Shown here in pieces: positions 47,840-56,408 of a stretch of 64,000 bases of DNA. The notes below the pieces were generated by a model. The model did not search any database. It was not told the DNA's origin and saw nothing but the letters and a program-made list of their open reading frames with translations. How positions within the stretch are numbered: position 1 is the first letter of the stretch; every line of letters starts with the position of its first letter. This DNA is from Lachnospiraceae bacterium. Lineage in GTDB: Bacteria > Bacillota > Clostridia > Lachnospirales > Lachnospiraceae. The stretch spans positions 1 through 64,000 of the forward strand of contig JAIEFE010000008.1 of assembly GCA_029067085.1 (NCBI GenBank). Reading direction: 5' to 3'. The translations under genes were made by a program, and so were the position numbers.

Positions 47840-48634
47840 TTACCTCTCATATTTTGCAATCTGCTTCATATACGCAAGGAGTTTTTCATTCCCTAAAAAG
47901 TTTTTATCATTGATATCAAATAATCGTTCCATAAAATCCCCTTCAAATATCTCTTCCGGCGTCCCGTATCGTTCCACATACTCTCCTTTCAGGCAGAGTA
48001 TTTTATCGGAAATGATCTTTGCCAGTTCCAGTTCGTGTAAGGACATGATAACCGTCAGTCCTCTTTTCTCCCTCATTTCCTGTAATAACAACAAAAATTC
48101 AAGCTTATATTTGATATCCAGATAGGATGTCGGTTCATCCAGGATCACGATCTCCGGCTCCTGACAGATTGCTCTGGCTAACATCACCCGCTGCTTCTGC
48201 CCGTCACTGATCTTGTCAAAATCATTTTCACTGATATCCGTTATATGAGTAAGCTCCATCACTTCATCTACAATCCGCTCATCCTCTTCTGATAAAATGC
48301 CAAACCATCCGGTATATGGATAGCGTCCGGTTGCAACCATGTCTCTGCAGCTCCTCAGTTCTACCTTTACCCTCTCCGTGAACACTACAGACATTCTCTT
48401 TGCTAGTTCCTCTGCCTTCATTTCAGATAAATCATCTTCTCCAAGATATACCGTACCGCCAAGCAATTCAAGCTGCCCCGCAATACTTTTTAAAACGGTA
48501 GATTTACCCGCACCGTTTGGTCCGATCAGACACAGGATTTCTCCCCTTGGCAAATCAATTTCCATATCCTTTATCAGCGGTTTATTATCATAACCCACGC
48601 ACATCTTTTTCGTCGAAAAATAGTATTTCTTCAT
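47840..48634 (-). CDS. ABC transporter ATPase, FecE/BtuD-like
   Basis: The ATG at 48634 overlaps the permease stop by 4 nt (ATGA). The 264-residue ATPase has Walker [10 protein letters not shown], signature ISDGQKQR (Asp instead of the usual second Gly), Walker [12 protein letters not shown] and the switch His in SLHELE. It energises the adjacent FecCD-type permease. The cargo is probably cobalamin, cobinamide, another metal-tetrapyrrole or a siderophore; riboswitch control favours a corrinoid-related cargo. Confidence 0.92.
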   Translation of the reverse strand: MKKYYFSTKKMCVGYDNKPLIKDMEIDLPRGEILCLIGPNGAGKSTVLKSIAGQLELLGGTVYLGEDDLSEMKAEELAKRMSVVFTERVKVELRSCRDMVATGRYPYTGWFGILSEEDERIVDEVMELTHITDISENDFDKISDGQKQRVMLARAICQEPEIVILDEPTSYLDIKYKLEFLLLLQEMREKRGLTVIMSLHELELAKIISDKILCLKGEYVERYGTPEEIFEGDFMERLFDINDKNFLGNEKLLAYMKQIAKYER

Positions 48635-49644
48635 GCCTTTTTCCCTTTTATGATGCAAAGTACCACCGGTGCGCCGAAAATAGCCGTCACGGTACTGATA
48701 CTCAGTTCTGTCGGCGCAAGTATTGTTTTTGCAAGCAGATCACAAAACAGACAGAAAGCGCTTCCCCCAACAAAGCAGGCAGGTATCATCCATATCGGTT
48801 CTGTTGTAATCAGCAATTTTTTAACCAAATGCGGCACTGCAATTCCAACAAAGGAAATCGGTCCCGCAAATGCCACAATACACGCAGATAAAATACTGGA
48901 AAAAATTACGATACACACACGCAAAAGCTGTAAATTAACACCCACATTCCGCGCATAGGCATCTCCCAACTGATATGCGCCAAGCGGCTTTGATATCAGA
49001 AAAATTGCAAGAAACACTAAGAACACCACCACTGTCATAACCTTTACGTTTTCCCATGTCATTCCCGAAAAACTCCCTCGTGACCAGTTATGGAGATTTA
49101 CAATATCTGCGTCATTGGCAAAGGTAACAACCAATTCCGTGACCGCCGAACAAATGTAGCCGATCATAACACCGCTGACTACCAGCATTGACATATTATG
49201 GATTCTGCGGGACATCAAAAGTACAAACCCCATAGACAGCATAGCACCAATAAACGCAGCAAATATCATGGCTGGCGATGTCACCCTGATTCCCTTTCCC
49301 ATAAGAAATACCATCACAAACGCTACCAGCATTTTCGCCCCGGAGGATATTCCTAAAACAAACGGCCCAGCAATCGGGTTATGGAAAAATGTCTGTAGCA
49401 AATATCCCGCAAGTGACAGCGCCCCGCCTAAGATCAGCACAGCTGTAGCCCTTGGGAGCCTGATATCCCACAGAATCCTTGCTGTCGTTTCATTGCTTAC
49501 CTGCCCGCCAAACGCTCTTGCCACTTCAGGTAATGCAATCCTGACACTTCCAATACAAATATTCAGTATATAAAAAACGAAAACACAGGCTCCAAGCAAA
49601 AGGAAAGCCGTTATGCTTCTGCTTTTTCTGTTCTTATACATCAT
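48631..49644 (-). CDS. ABC transporter permease, FecCD/BtuC-like
   Basis: A 337-residue permease with about ten membrane helices. The RLPRATAVLILGGALSLAGY and FVLGISSGAK motifs and the GPISFVGIAVPHLVK cytoplasmic loop are typical of the FecCD family. It probably forms a homodimer with two ATPases. It sits between the binding lipoprotein and the ATPase genes. Cobalamin and heme/siderophore permeases share this fold. Confidence 0.94.
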   Translation of the reverse strand: MMYKNRKSRSITAFLLLGACVFVFYILNICIGSVRIALPEVARAFGGQVSNETTARILWDIRLPRATAVLILGGALSLAGYLLQTFFHNPIAGPFVLGISSGAKMLVAFVMVFLMGKGIRVTSPAMIFAAFIGAMLSMGFVLLMSRRIHNMSMLVVSGVMIGYICSAVTELVVTFANDADIVNLHNWSRGSFSGMTWENVKVMTVVVFLVFLAIFLISKPLGAYQLGDAYARNVGVNLQLLRVCIVIFSSILSACIVAFAGPISFVGIAVPHLVKKLLITTEPIWMIPACFVGGSAFCLFCDLLAKTILAPTELSISTVTAIFGAPVVLCIIKGKKA

Positions 49645-49656
49645 AATCGCAGCCTT

Positions 49657-50853
49657 TCACTTATGATCATCTAAATGATAGAGATAGTGCATATCACCCT
49701 TCTCTCCCTGAAGCATCCTATGGATATCTTCCATAAAATATCCGATTGCAAGAGACTGCTGATACATATCGTTTGTGGTACACCACACATTCCCTTCCTT
49801 CACAGCCTTAAAATCCGCAAGAAGCTCACATTTATCAAGCAGCTCCTCAACACCGGAAACGCCGCCGTCAATGGAACTGTTATAGATCAAAAAATCCGCA
49901 TCTTTCGCTCCGGCATAAAATTCCTCTACCTGCATATTCATAGTAGATCGTTTTGTTTCGGAATCTCCTAAATCTTGAAAGACATAACTGCCCCCTGCAA
50001 ATTCTATCATCTTCGGAACATAATCAGAGGACTGGCGTACCTGTACCAGGCCATTAGAAGTAATAAAAAAGAACGCTACTGTTTTATCTGTTCTTTCAGA
50101 TGCACATACTCTCTCAAGGATTGCCGCCTGATCCGTAAATATTCTCTCTGCTTCCTCTTCCTTTCCAAGCAGCGCCCCATAAAATTTCACCCACTCCACT
50201 CTTCCAAGGGGATGCGACTCATAGCTGGAATAGTCTATCATAACAGGAATTCCAAAGTTCTTGAGATTTTCCACCACTTCAGGGGAGTGTGAAATCATCG
50301 TGTTTTCTATGGCAAGCGCACAGTGGTTTGAAACAAGCCGTTCATAATCCGGCTTACTGTATTTTCCTGCATAAAGGATATTCCCCTTACGCATTTCCTC
50401 TCTGGCCGATTCAATAAACCAGCCGTCCTCCTTTTGTCCCGAAAAAGAAATGGAAGCCAGTCCATCCAACTCACTAAAAATATCCATTGCCGAAGATGCC
50501 ACCAAATAGATGTCTTTGATCGGTTGTCTAAGTACCGCAATTTCTTTATCTAAAGCTTGCGGCACCTCTCTGTTTTCCGGTACGATCAAAAACTGTGTGC
50601 CATCCATTGTTATCGTAAGCAGGGTGTAGCCACCCTCGTAATGATCAATTTTAAAATTTTCCGCATACTGTAACTCTATGCTTCTATCATAAACCAGTTC
50701 AACTCCTACATCAACATCTGCTGTATCCGAATCTGACTCTGATTTTTTCTCTATATCCGACATTATTCCGGAATCAGGATAAGGACTGCCACAGCCATAC
50801 AGCCATAGCAGTCCCATAAGAAGCAAAACAAGCGCCTTTTTTCTTTTTCGCAT
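49657..50853 (-). CDS. Solute-binding lipoprotein, FecB/BtuF-like
   Basis: A 398-residue class III binding protein with a lipoprotein signal peptide (LLWLYGCGS, Cys about 21), an acidic Ser/Asp linker, and two Rossmann-like lobes joined by a helix. The second half (TDKTVAFFFITSNGLVQVR onward; AGGSYVF) fits the family. It delivers the ligand to the FecCD-type permease 12 nt downstream. Riboswitch control suggests a corrinoid or precursor. Confidence 0.9.
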   Translation of the reverse strand: MRKRKKALVLLLMGLLWLYGCGSPYPDSGIMSDIEKKSESDSDTADVDVGVELVYDRSIELQYAENFKIDHYEGGYTLLTITMDGTQFLIVPENREVPQALDKEIAVLRQPIKDIYLVASSAMDIFSELDGLASISFSGQKEDGWFIESAREEMRKGNILYAGKYSKPDYERLVSNHCALAIENTMISHSPEVVENLKNFGIPVMIDYSSYESHPLGRVEWVKFYGALLGKEEEAERIFTDQAAILERVCASERTDKTVAFFFITSNGLVQVRQSSDYVPKMIEFAGGSYVFQDLGDSETKRSTMNMQVEEFYAGAKDADFLIYNSSIDGGVSGVEELLDKCELLADFKAVKEGNVWCTTNDMYQQSLAIGYFMEDIHRMLQGEKGDMHYLYHLDDHK

Positions 50854-50897
50854 CTTATTCCCACCTTCTCAGACAACTTAGAATATCTTTTCACCTA

Positions 50898-51845
50898 CTA
50901 CTCTTTAACTGCCGTATCCAGATGGAATGTAAGTGTATACTCTATTTCGTGAGGTTTGCTCATCGCCACAGTATCCCCGATCACCTCTATTGGTTCATCA
51001 AATTTCAGAACAGGTATCTCAAATACAGAATCACCTTCCGTATTTACCGGCAGATATTTTTCTCCATCCACTATCATGTAATCATAATTAGGACTGTTCC
51101 ACTGTACGGTCGCTGTAATTTTTCCATCTTCAAGCGTTACCTTTGCAGGAGATAAAATCTCTGCTTTACCGCTTCCTCCTGCAAAGGTAATCTCCATGCT
51201 GTAAGTACCTTCTTCCAAAGAGACCGCAGCTTTTACCTGTTCATCAATCTCAAGCGGAACCGGATCGGAAACGCTGACCTTATGATCATACCACTTTCCC
51301 TTGGTACCAATCAAGGCCAGATCAAATTCTGTTTCCAACACGGGAACCGGCACATCAAAGCCATAGACTTCCTCTATCATGCCGTCAGAGTATGTGACTG
51401 TGTCCTCAGTAGGAAAAAGCAGCTCGGCTCCTTCTTTTTCCGCATCCTCAACCAGTCCGGGATAAAGATTTATAATCTTCTTGGAACCAAGGGTAATGTG
51501 GATTGTCATTACCCCATTCTCTACTGTCAGCGTTCCCCTGCCCTCACAGGTTTCATTGACACGGAACATACTGCTGTCTGTCGTAAACTCTGCCGTATAA
51601 ATCCCATCCGGCAATTCCACTGTCTCCTGAGTCTGCTCAGCCGTTTTCTCACTTTCAGTACTATCTTCCACCGGCTCTTCAGCTGCTTCTTCCTGCACAG
51701 ATTCTGTCGATAGCTCTGTGCTTTCTTCCGTTGCAGCGTCAGCAATGACAGTATGATCAGACTCTTGTATGGCATTGCTGTTTCCACAGCCGCCAAGCAA
51801 AGAAACTGTGAGAAGCGCACTGACGATCATTATGTTTTTTTTCAT
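50898..51845 (-). CDS. Lipoprotein with duplicated beta domain, candidate metal/tetrapyrrole-binding protein
   Basis: The start at 51845 has AGAGG upstream. The 315-residue protein has a lipobox (LLGGCG), a long Glu/Thr-rich linker (about 25-78), then two related beta domains. The first begins DGIYTAEFTTDSSMF (about 79) and the second EGTYSMEITFAGGSG (about 207), each followed by an LTVENG/VTLEDG-type strand. The domains recall iron-transport-associated NEAT-like folds, but I cannot assign the family firmly. The position between an exported chelatase and a FecB-type protein suggests it hands a ligand between them. No enzyme motif is seen. Confidence 0.72.
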   Translation of the reverse strand: MKKNIMIVSALLTVSLLGGCGNSNAIQESDHTVIADAATEESTELSTESVQEEAAEEPVEDSTESEKTAEQTQETVELPDGIYTAEFTTDSSMFRVNETCEGRGTLTVENGVMTIHITLGSKKIINLYPGLVEDAEKEGAELLFPTEDTVTYSDGMIEEVYGFDVPVPVLETEFDLALIGTKGKWYDHKVSVSDPVPLEIDEQVKAAVSLEEGTYSMEITFAGGSGKAEILSPAKVTLEDGKITATVQWNSPNYDYMIVDGEKYLPVNTEGDSVFEIPVLKFDEPIEVIGDTVAMSKPHEIEYTLTFHLDTAVKE

Positions 51846-51917
51846 ACTTCGTACCTCTTCCAATTCGTCCATATTATCGTAATTTTCGCAGTATACTCAA
51901 ATCTGCCAGAACCGTTA

Positions 51918-53192
51918 CTAATCATTCATTACATCTGCTGTATGCTCTACATAAAGTTGCCGGATTGCTTCAATGGAACCAAGACCTGTAATCTGTGCAT
52001 CCACGCTCTCAAAATTTCCGGAAGCCTTGAACATACTGAGCCACGAATCCTCATCTTCTCCCGCCATATCATTGTGAGCGTGGTCACCTGCTACCACCAT
52101 CAACGGACGAAGTATTACCTTTGTATAACCTGCCCGCGTCACAGCATCTATCACTGCCTCACAAGCTGTTTCCTCCGGATCGCCTTCTACTGTTCCAACA
52201 AATGCATTGACACAGCCGATGTCCGTGAATTGTGTCTGCATCTGGCTGTAACTCACCTTTGCCGTATGGTAAGTACCATGTCCCAGAAATACAAATGCCG
52301 TGCCGTCTTCCTGTGCTTCCGCCAGACTTCCATAGCCTGCGTCCGCCACGGCTGCCGCAAGAATCGCATCCGCTACCCTTGCCTTGTCCTCATTGACGAC
52401 CGATGCATCTGCGCCGACCTCGCCAAGAAGCGGCTCCGCAACCTTTACTGTTTCAAACTGGTCCCTGTATGCTTCCACTGCCTCCATCAATTCATCATAC
52501 TCTGCTCCATGCATCAGATGAGTAGGCTGCAATACCAGATTTTTCACTCCGTTTGCCACTGCACGATCCAATGCCTGATCCATGTTATCGATGAACTCAC
52601 CGTCGCGCGCCTGCACATGGTTGATGATAATCTGTGCCGTAAAAGCTCTTCTTACAGACCAGTCAGGATTTGCCGCCTGTATTGCATCCTCAATTCCTTT
52701 GATATCGTCAACACGGCTGCCGTTAAAGGAAGTACCGAAGCTGACTACCAGAATCTCATTTTCTCCGATATCATCCTGATTTCTCGGATCATCTTTGGAA
52801 GCGTCGCCTGTATCCCTGCCAAAATAATCGGGATCAGCCTCTTCTCCTTCCACCAATTCTTTCTGGGCATCCGTCAGCGCATCCCATGCCGCTTTTGCTT
52901 GCGCACACTGCGCATCGGTATCTTCTGTTCTCTGCTGCACATAGATTGCATCAATCAATGCGGCAACTTCATCCGCCGCTGCCTGATCAGAAACAGTATC
53001 ATCTTCCACTATCGGTTCGTCCGCCTGTTCCTGGTTTTCCATCTCTACTTCCGATTTTGCAATCTCCGAACTTTGCGGTTCCGTCTGAACGGTATTTTCC
53101 GCCGACGTCGGAGTATCCTTTGAGCATCCCGTCAATGCCAGTGAACTGATCATGACACCAGTCAATAAAGCTGCTAATAATTTCTTTTTCAT
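51918..53192 (-). CDS. cbiK: Exported CbiK-type sirohydrochlorin cobaltochelatase lipoprotein
   Basis: The start at 53192 has GAGGAG upstream. Unlike cytoplasmic CbiK (about 260-300 residues), this 424-residue form starts with a lipoprotein signal peptide (LALTGCSK), an acidic linker, and a helical module (about 75-120, AAWDALTDAQKELV). The chelatase fold follows (about 145-424). Candidate metal-binding His residues are in FLGHGTYH and GDHAHNDM. Classical role: insertion of cobalt into sirohydrochlorin. Outside the cell that substrate would not be expected, so metal removal from, or capture of, external tetrapyrroles is an alternative. First gene after the cobalamin riboswitch. Confidence 0.88.
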   Translation of the reverse strand: MKKKLLAALLTGVMISSLALTGCSKDTPTSAENTVQTEPQSSEIAKSEVEMENQEQADEPIVEDDTVSDQAAADEVAALIDAIYVQQRTEDTDAQCAQAKAAWDALTDAQKELVEGEEADPDYFGRDTGDASKDDPRNQDDIGENEILVVSFGTSFNGSRVDDIKGIEDAIQAANPDWSVRRAFTAQIIINHVQARDGEFIDNMDQALDRAVANGVKNLVLQPTHLMHGAEYDELMEAVEAYRDQFETVKVAEPLLGEVGADASVVNEDKARVADAILAAAVADAGYGSLAEAQEDGTAFVFLGHGTYHTAKVSYSQMQTQFTDIGCVNAFVGTVEGDPEETACEAVIDAVTRAGYTKVILRPLMVVAGDHAHNDMAGEDEDSWLSMFKASGNFESVDAQITGLGSIEAIRQLYVEHTADVMND

Positions 53193-53246
53193 CTTTTTCT
53201 CCTCTTCTTTCCCTGTCATGATACAAGGAATTTTTATATTTGTATC

Positions 53247-53282
53247 AAAAAATCCTCTACCGAAACATAACTACGGTAAAGG
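53247..53282 (-). terminator. Intrinsic terminator (attenuator) between riboswitch and cbiK
   Basis: On the minus strand CCTTTACCG pairs with CGGTAGAGG (one mismatch), followed by ATTTTTT. It lies about 118 nt after the aptamer and 55 nt before the cbiK start, so it is the likely expression platform: with cobalamin bound, transcription would stop here. An inverted repeat TGATACAA/TTGTATCA (53219-53247) follows directly. Confidence 0.78.
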
Positions 53283-53399
53283 ATTCGTACACAAAATAAG
53301 CCTGCCGAATACGCAGATGCAAACAATAGTCCATCGTATCTTCAGCAAGTTTAAAACGTACAACCAGTTACTCGTGGTTTGAAACAAATGTTTCCGTAC

Positions 53400-53578
53400 A
53401 GCATGCAGGCAGGTCTCCCGGCTTAAAGATCATCACATCGGCCGTCTTCCCAGTTTCCCAGTGACATATCGGCTTCTACTCCCTAATTACGGTGACGAGT
53501 TCGTACAGGATTTGCACCTGTTTCCCTTTTCACCAAAACCAATGCTCATTTCACGCATTGTTTTGACACCTGTATGCT
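53400..53578 (-). promoter_or_regulatory. Cobalamin riboswitch (aptamer)
   Basis: On the minus strand the conserved order is present: GGTGAAAAGGGAAACAGGTG, then AATCCTGTACGA, then a GTCACTGGGAAACTGGGAAG segment, and the B12 box AGCCGGGAGACCTGCC. Flanks AGCATACAG and CTGCATGCT can form the closing P1 stem with one mismatch. It leads the entire cbiK-to-cbiA operon. The 474-nt gap 53193-53666 contains only this leader, its terminator and its promoter. Confidence 0.95.
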
Positions 53579-53595
53579 ATTATTCAATTGAACAA

Positions 53596-53624
53596 AGTAT
53601 AACTATATTTTTTCTTTCTGTCAA
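53596..53624 (-). promoter_or_regulatory. Promoter of the cobalamin operon
   Basis: A consensus TTGACA and TATACT spaced by 17 bp, with an A/T-rich spacer. Predicted start is about 10 nt before the riboswitch P1 stem, giving a leader of about 400 nt. Confidence 0.85.
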
Positions 53625-53666
53625 TACGGGTAAAATATCTCTATCAGATAATCCGGCTTCTCTATC

Positions 53667-54359
53667 TTATAGTTCTCCTGTCTCTTTGCTAATAATCAGC
53701 GAATAATATCCCGCCGCATCCGGCATATCGGCAACCTGAAAATAAACCTGTTCTTCCTTCATTCCGCAATTTTCAACCATAACCGCAGAACGTCCGCTCT
53801 TCTTTATGAGTTCCTTGATTTCTTTCATTTTGCTTCCCGCTTTCATTAAAACATAGGTTCCTGAATCCGAAAAGGATTCTTTCATACCTTGCACAGCCGG
53901 AACAATATGAATCTGTTCATTTCCCACGGCCAGCGGCACATCTACTGTTGCTGCTGCCGCACAAAAAGACGGTACTCCGCTAATCAATTGTGTCCGAAAT
54001 CCATCTTTTTCCACAATCTGCTGAATGTAGGTAAAGGTAGAATAGATTGCAGGGTCTCCCAGTGTAAGAAATATAATATTATTTCCTTCTTTCAAAAGTA
54101 TTTCTAGCATTTCTGCATTTTCCCTATGACATTTCCCTTGTACTTCCTTATCTCGTGTCATAGGCATATGGACAGGAATCAACTGCTTGTCCGCAAGCTC
54201 CGGAACTGCTGCAACGGCGATTCTATATGCAGTTGTTTCCCTTGGTCTTTCTCCCGGAAAAGCAACTATATTATTTTCTTTGATCAACCTGACAGCCTTT
54301 AATGTCATAAGCTCCGGATCTCCCGGGCCGACTCCCACTCCATACAATATTCCACTCAT
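53667..54359 (-). CDS. cbiL: Cobalt-precorrin-2 C20-methyltransferase
   Basis: A 230-residue tetrapyrrole methylase with the LYGVGVGPGDPELMTLKAV start, FLTLGDPAIYST SAM motif and ISGVPSFCAAAA. It adds the C20 methyl using SAM, the first ring methylation after cobalt insertion. RBS is GGGGAGG. It lies on the same strand as the B12 operon but ends 43 nt before the riboswitch promoter, so it is not under the riboswitch attenuator unless another promoter setup exists. It could be co-transcribed with the EAL gene upstream, although a UUCG-type hairpin separates them. Confidence 0.96.
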   Translation of the reverse strand: MSGILYGVGVGPGDPELMTLKAVRLIKENNIVAFPGERPRETTAYRIAVAAVPELADKQLIPVHMPMTRDKEVQGKCHRENAEMLEILLKEGNNIIFLTLGDPAIYSTFTYIQQIVEKDGFRTQLISGVPSFCAAAATVDVPLAVGNEQIHIVPAVQGMKESFSDSGTYVLMKAGSKMKEIKELIKKSGRSAVMVENCGMKEEQVYFQVADMPDAAGYYSLIISKETGEL

Positions 54360-54426
54360 ATATCAACAACCTCCCCGCCCAACCGTTTTCTCTGTCATAC
54401 TTCCCACTGCGGTCCACATAAGCAGA

Positions 54427-54452
54427 AAGTTCCGCGCCGAAGCGTGGAACTT
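54427..54452 (-). terminator. UUCG-capped hairpin between the EAL gene and cbiL
   Basis: On the minus strand AAGTTCCACGC and GCGCGGAACTT form an 11-nt stem with one mismatch and a stable C(UUCG)G loop, 17 nt after the EAL stop. Only a weak T-rich stretch follows, so it may be a weak terminator or an mRNA-stabilising structure. Confidence 0.5.
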
Positions 54453-54469
54453 AAAACAGCATAACCTAC

Positions 54470-56212
54470 CTAATTTTTCTCTTTTAACAGCGCAAAGACT
54501 TCCTCCGCAGGCATGGGCTTTGCATAGTAATATCCCTGCACCTGATCGCAGCCGATGCTTCGCAGAAGATCCACCTGCTCCTTTGTCTCCACGCCTTCTG
54601 CCAAAAGCTCCAGTCCCAGCTTGTTGGACATGGCGACCACCTGCTCTAATATGAGTTTCCCTTTATCGGAGACCATCATGTTTTCCATGAACCGCTTATC
54701 CAGCTTGATCACATCGAAGGGCGTTTCCAAAAGAATGTTCAGAGAGGAATAGCCGCTTCCGAAGTCGTCCATCAGAAGTTTAAACCCTTCCTCCTTGAGT
54801 TGGAGCGCTTTCTGACTCACCTGCCGGTCGTCCACCGTCTCCGTGATCTCCAGTTCCAGAAGTTGTCTGGAAATCCCGGTTCTTGTGATCATATCATCCA
54901 GTACCAGAATGCATTCATCATCTCTCAGATGGGTTCTGGAGACATTCACAGAGATTGGACAAGGATCCATGTTTTCCTCCTCACACCGTTTAATAAAACG
55001 GCATGCCTCCTCCCATATATAATAATCCACCTTGCGGATAAACCCATTCTCCTCCAGGATCGGAATAAACTGATTCGGATAGATCATGCCACGTTCCGGA
55101 TGCTTCCATCTCACCAGAGCCTCCGCGCCAATGATCTCATTTTGAGCAATGCTGTACTTGGGCTGCAGATACATCTGGAACTGCCGCTCCGTGATCGCCG
55201 CCTGCATATTTTCCTCAATAAACCTTCTATTATACAGAGAATCCTTAAACTGCTCCTTATAAAAGATGATATTGCCCATCATACTGGCTTTCGCCGTTTT
55301 TCTTGCCATAGCGGCGCGGTCTTCCATCTGCCGCAGTTCCATCTGCCTGTCCTCCACCGTATACACACCGTAGGACATCTGCAGCTTTACATCCTTGAAA
55401 ATATTGATCCTGCCATTCAGCTCCTGTATAAGAGCCACCAGTTCCTCTTCCCTGTCATACTCTGTTACCACGATAAATACGTCGCTGTTTAGGTTTACAT
55501 AAAATTGTCTCTCGTTACAGAGCTCCTGAAGCTGCTTCAGGATGAAATCCAAAACCTCATCACCAAATTTCTCTCCATAAAGGTCATTAATGATCTTAAA
55601 TTTGCGAATATCAAACTGAATAAACCCGATATTCCTCTTTGATTCCAGCAGAAGATCATTGACATTCCTCCGAAAACGGCGCACTCTGCCAATTCTTTTG
55701 AGAACCACCTGCATCTCGTCATTATGCGGGATATCCTCCGGTGCGATATTGCTTTCCGACATATCTTTCAGATATTCTGCCAGCATATCCTCCAGAATCT
55801 CAATGCTGACATTGAGCGCTCTGGGGCATCTTTGCAGGATCAACCCTTCCTTACGGATGACAGCCATCTCCTCCGGAATGGAAATATCCTTACCAAGAAT
55901 CTCCCTGCACTCCGTTACGCCTTCCATCCGCTCCGTAAAGCGTCTGATAAACTCCTCTGTTTTTTTATTGCCATAGACCTCCCGTTCCGTATCCTGGGAA
56001 TCATAAAAGCCAAGTGCCATGCCAAGCACCAGCAGGGACCCGGTAATACAGCCGCAGACGCCGCCCTGTCGCATGCCACCGCCAAAGCAGGTGCTGATCT
56101 TAAACGCCGTCTTCAGATCCAACCCGAAATCCGATGCAAAAGCACCGAACAATGCCTGAGAACAATGGTATTTCTGATGTAAAAGCTTCTCCGCCTTCTC
56201 TCTATGCGTCAT
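54470..56212 (-). CDS. Redox-domain / degenerate GGDEF / EAL fusion, probable c-di-GMP phosphodiesterase
   Basis: A 580-residue soluble protein with three parts. Residues about 1-130 resemble the C_GCAxxG_C_C putative redox-active family: Cys in YHCSQALF, STCFGGGMRQGGVCGCITG, and later Cys in TECREILG and QRCPRA. Residues about 165-310 are a GGDEF fold whose loop reads LNSDVF, so no cyclase activity is expected. Residues about 330-580 are an EAL domain with EALVRW, the DDFGSGYSSL loop, KLDKRFM and LLAEGVET, matching active phosphodiesterases. The natural reading is redox- or metal-dependent c-di-GMP hydrolysis. It lies just upstream of cbiL. Confidence 0.88.
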   Translation of the reverse strand: MTHREKAEKLLHQKYHCSQALFGAFASDFGLDLKTAFKISTCFGGGMRQGGVCGCITGSLLVLGMALGFYDSQDTEREVYGNKKTEEFIRRFTERMEGVTECREILGKDISIPEEMAVIRKEGLILQRCPRALNVSIEILEDMLAEYLKDMSESNIAPEDIPHNDEMQVVLKRIGRVRRFRRNVNDLLLESKRNIGFIQFDIRKFKIINDLYGEKFGDEVLDFILKQLQELCNERQFYVNLNSDVFIVVTEYDREEELVALIQELNGRINIFKDVKLQMSYGVYTVEDRQMELRQMEDRAAMARKTAKASMMGNIIFYKEQFKDSLYNRRFIEENMQAAITERQFQMYLQPKYSIAQNEIIGAEALVRWKHPERGMIYPNQFIPILEENGFIRKVDYYIWEEACRFIKRCEEENMDPCPISVNVSRTHLRDDECILVLDDMITRTGISRQLLELEITETVDDRQVSQKALQLKEEGFKLLMDDFGSGYSSLNILLETPFDVIKLDKRFMENMMVSDKGKLILEQVVAMSNKLGLELLAEGVETKEQVDLLRSIGCDQVQGYYYAKPMPAEEVFALLKEKN

Positions 56213-56337
56213 ATTTTAACCCATCCCACTTTATTTCTATAAGCTCTTCCCTATATTTTTTATTTTACCAAATAAAAACTTTATTGTGAAGTTCAAGCTC
56301 TGTTTTTGTCAAAATCATCGCAAAACTGCCTTTCTTT

Positions 56338-56346
56338 TGCTATAAT
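56338..56346 (+). promoter_or_regulatory. Extended -10 promoter of the GH29 gene
   Basis: TGCTATAAT is an extended -10 box (TG-n-TATAAT) about 60 bp upstream of the start codon. No clear -35 is seen, as is usual for this promoter class. Confidence 0.5.
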
Positions 56347-56408
56347 CATACTATCAGATAATTAAGCTGCACGCCAGCGCAGGAAACCACCCTGACACGG
56401 AGGTAACT

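Noticed and set aside
51753-53123. 456-residue + strand ORF opposite cbiK and the double-domain lipoprotein
   Set aside because: It is fully antisense to two genes with SDs, lipoboxes and family motifs; its Cys/His-rich, low-complexity translation looks like a shadow frame.
54360-54469. Second cobalamin riboswitch upstream of cbiL
   Set aside because: No B12 box or other aptamer elements are found; the space is too short and contains only a hairpin and an SD.
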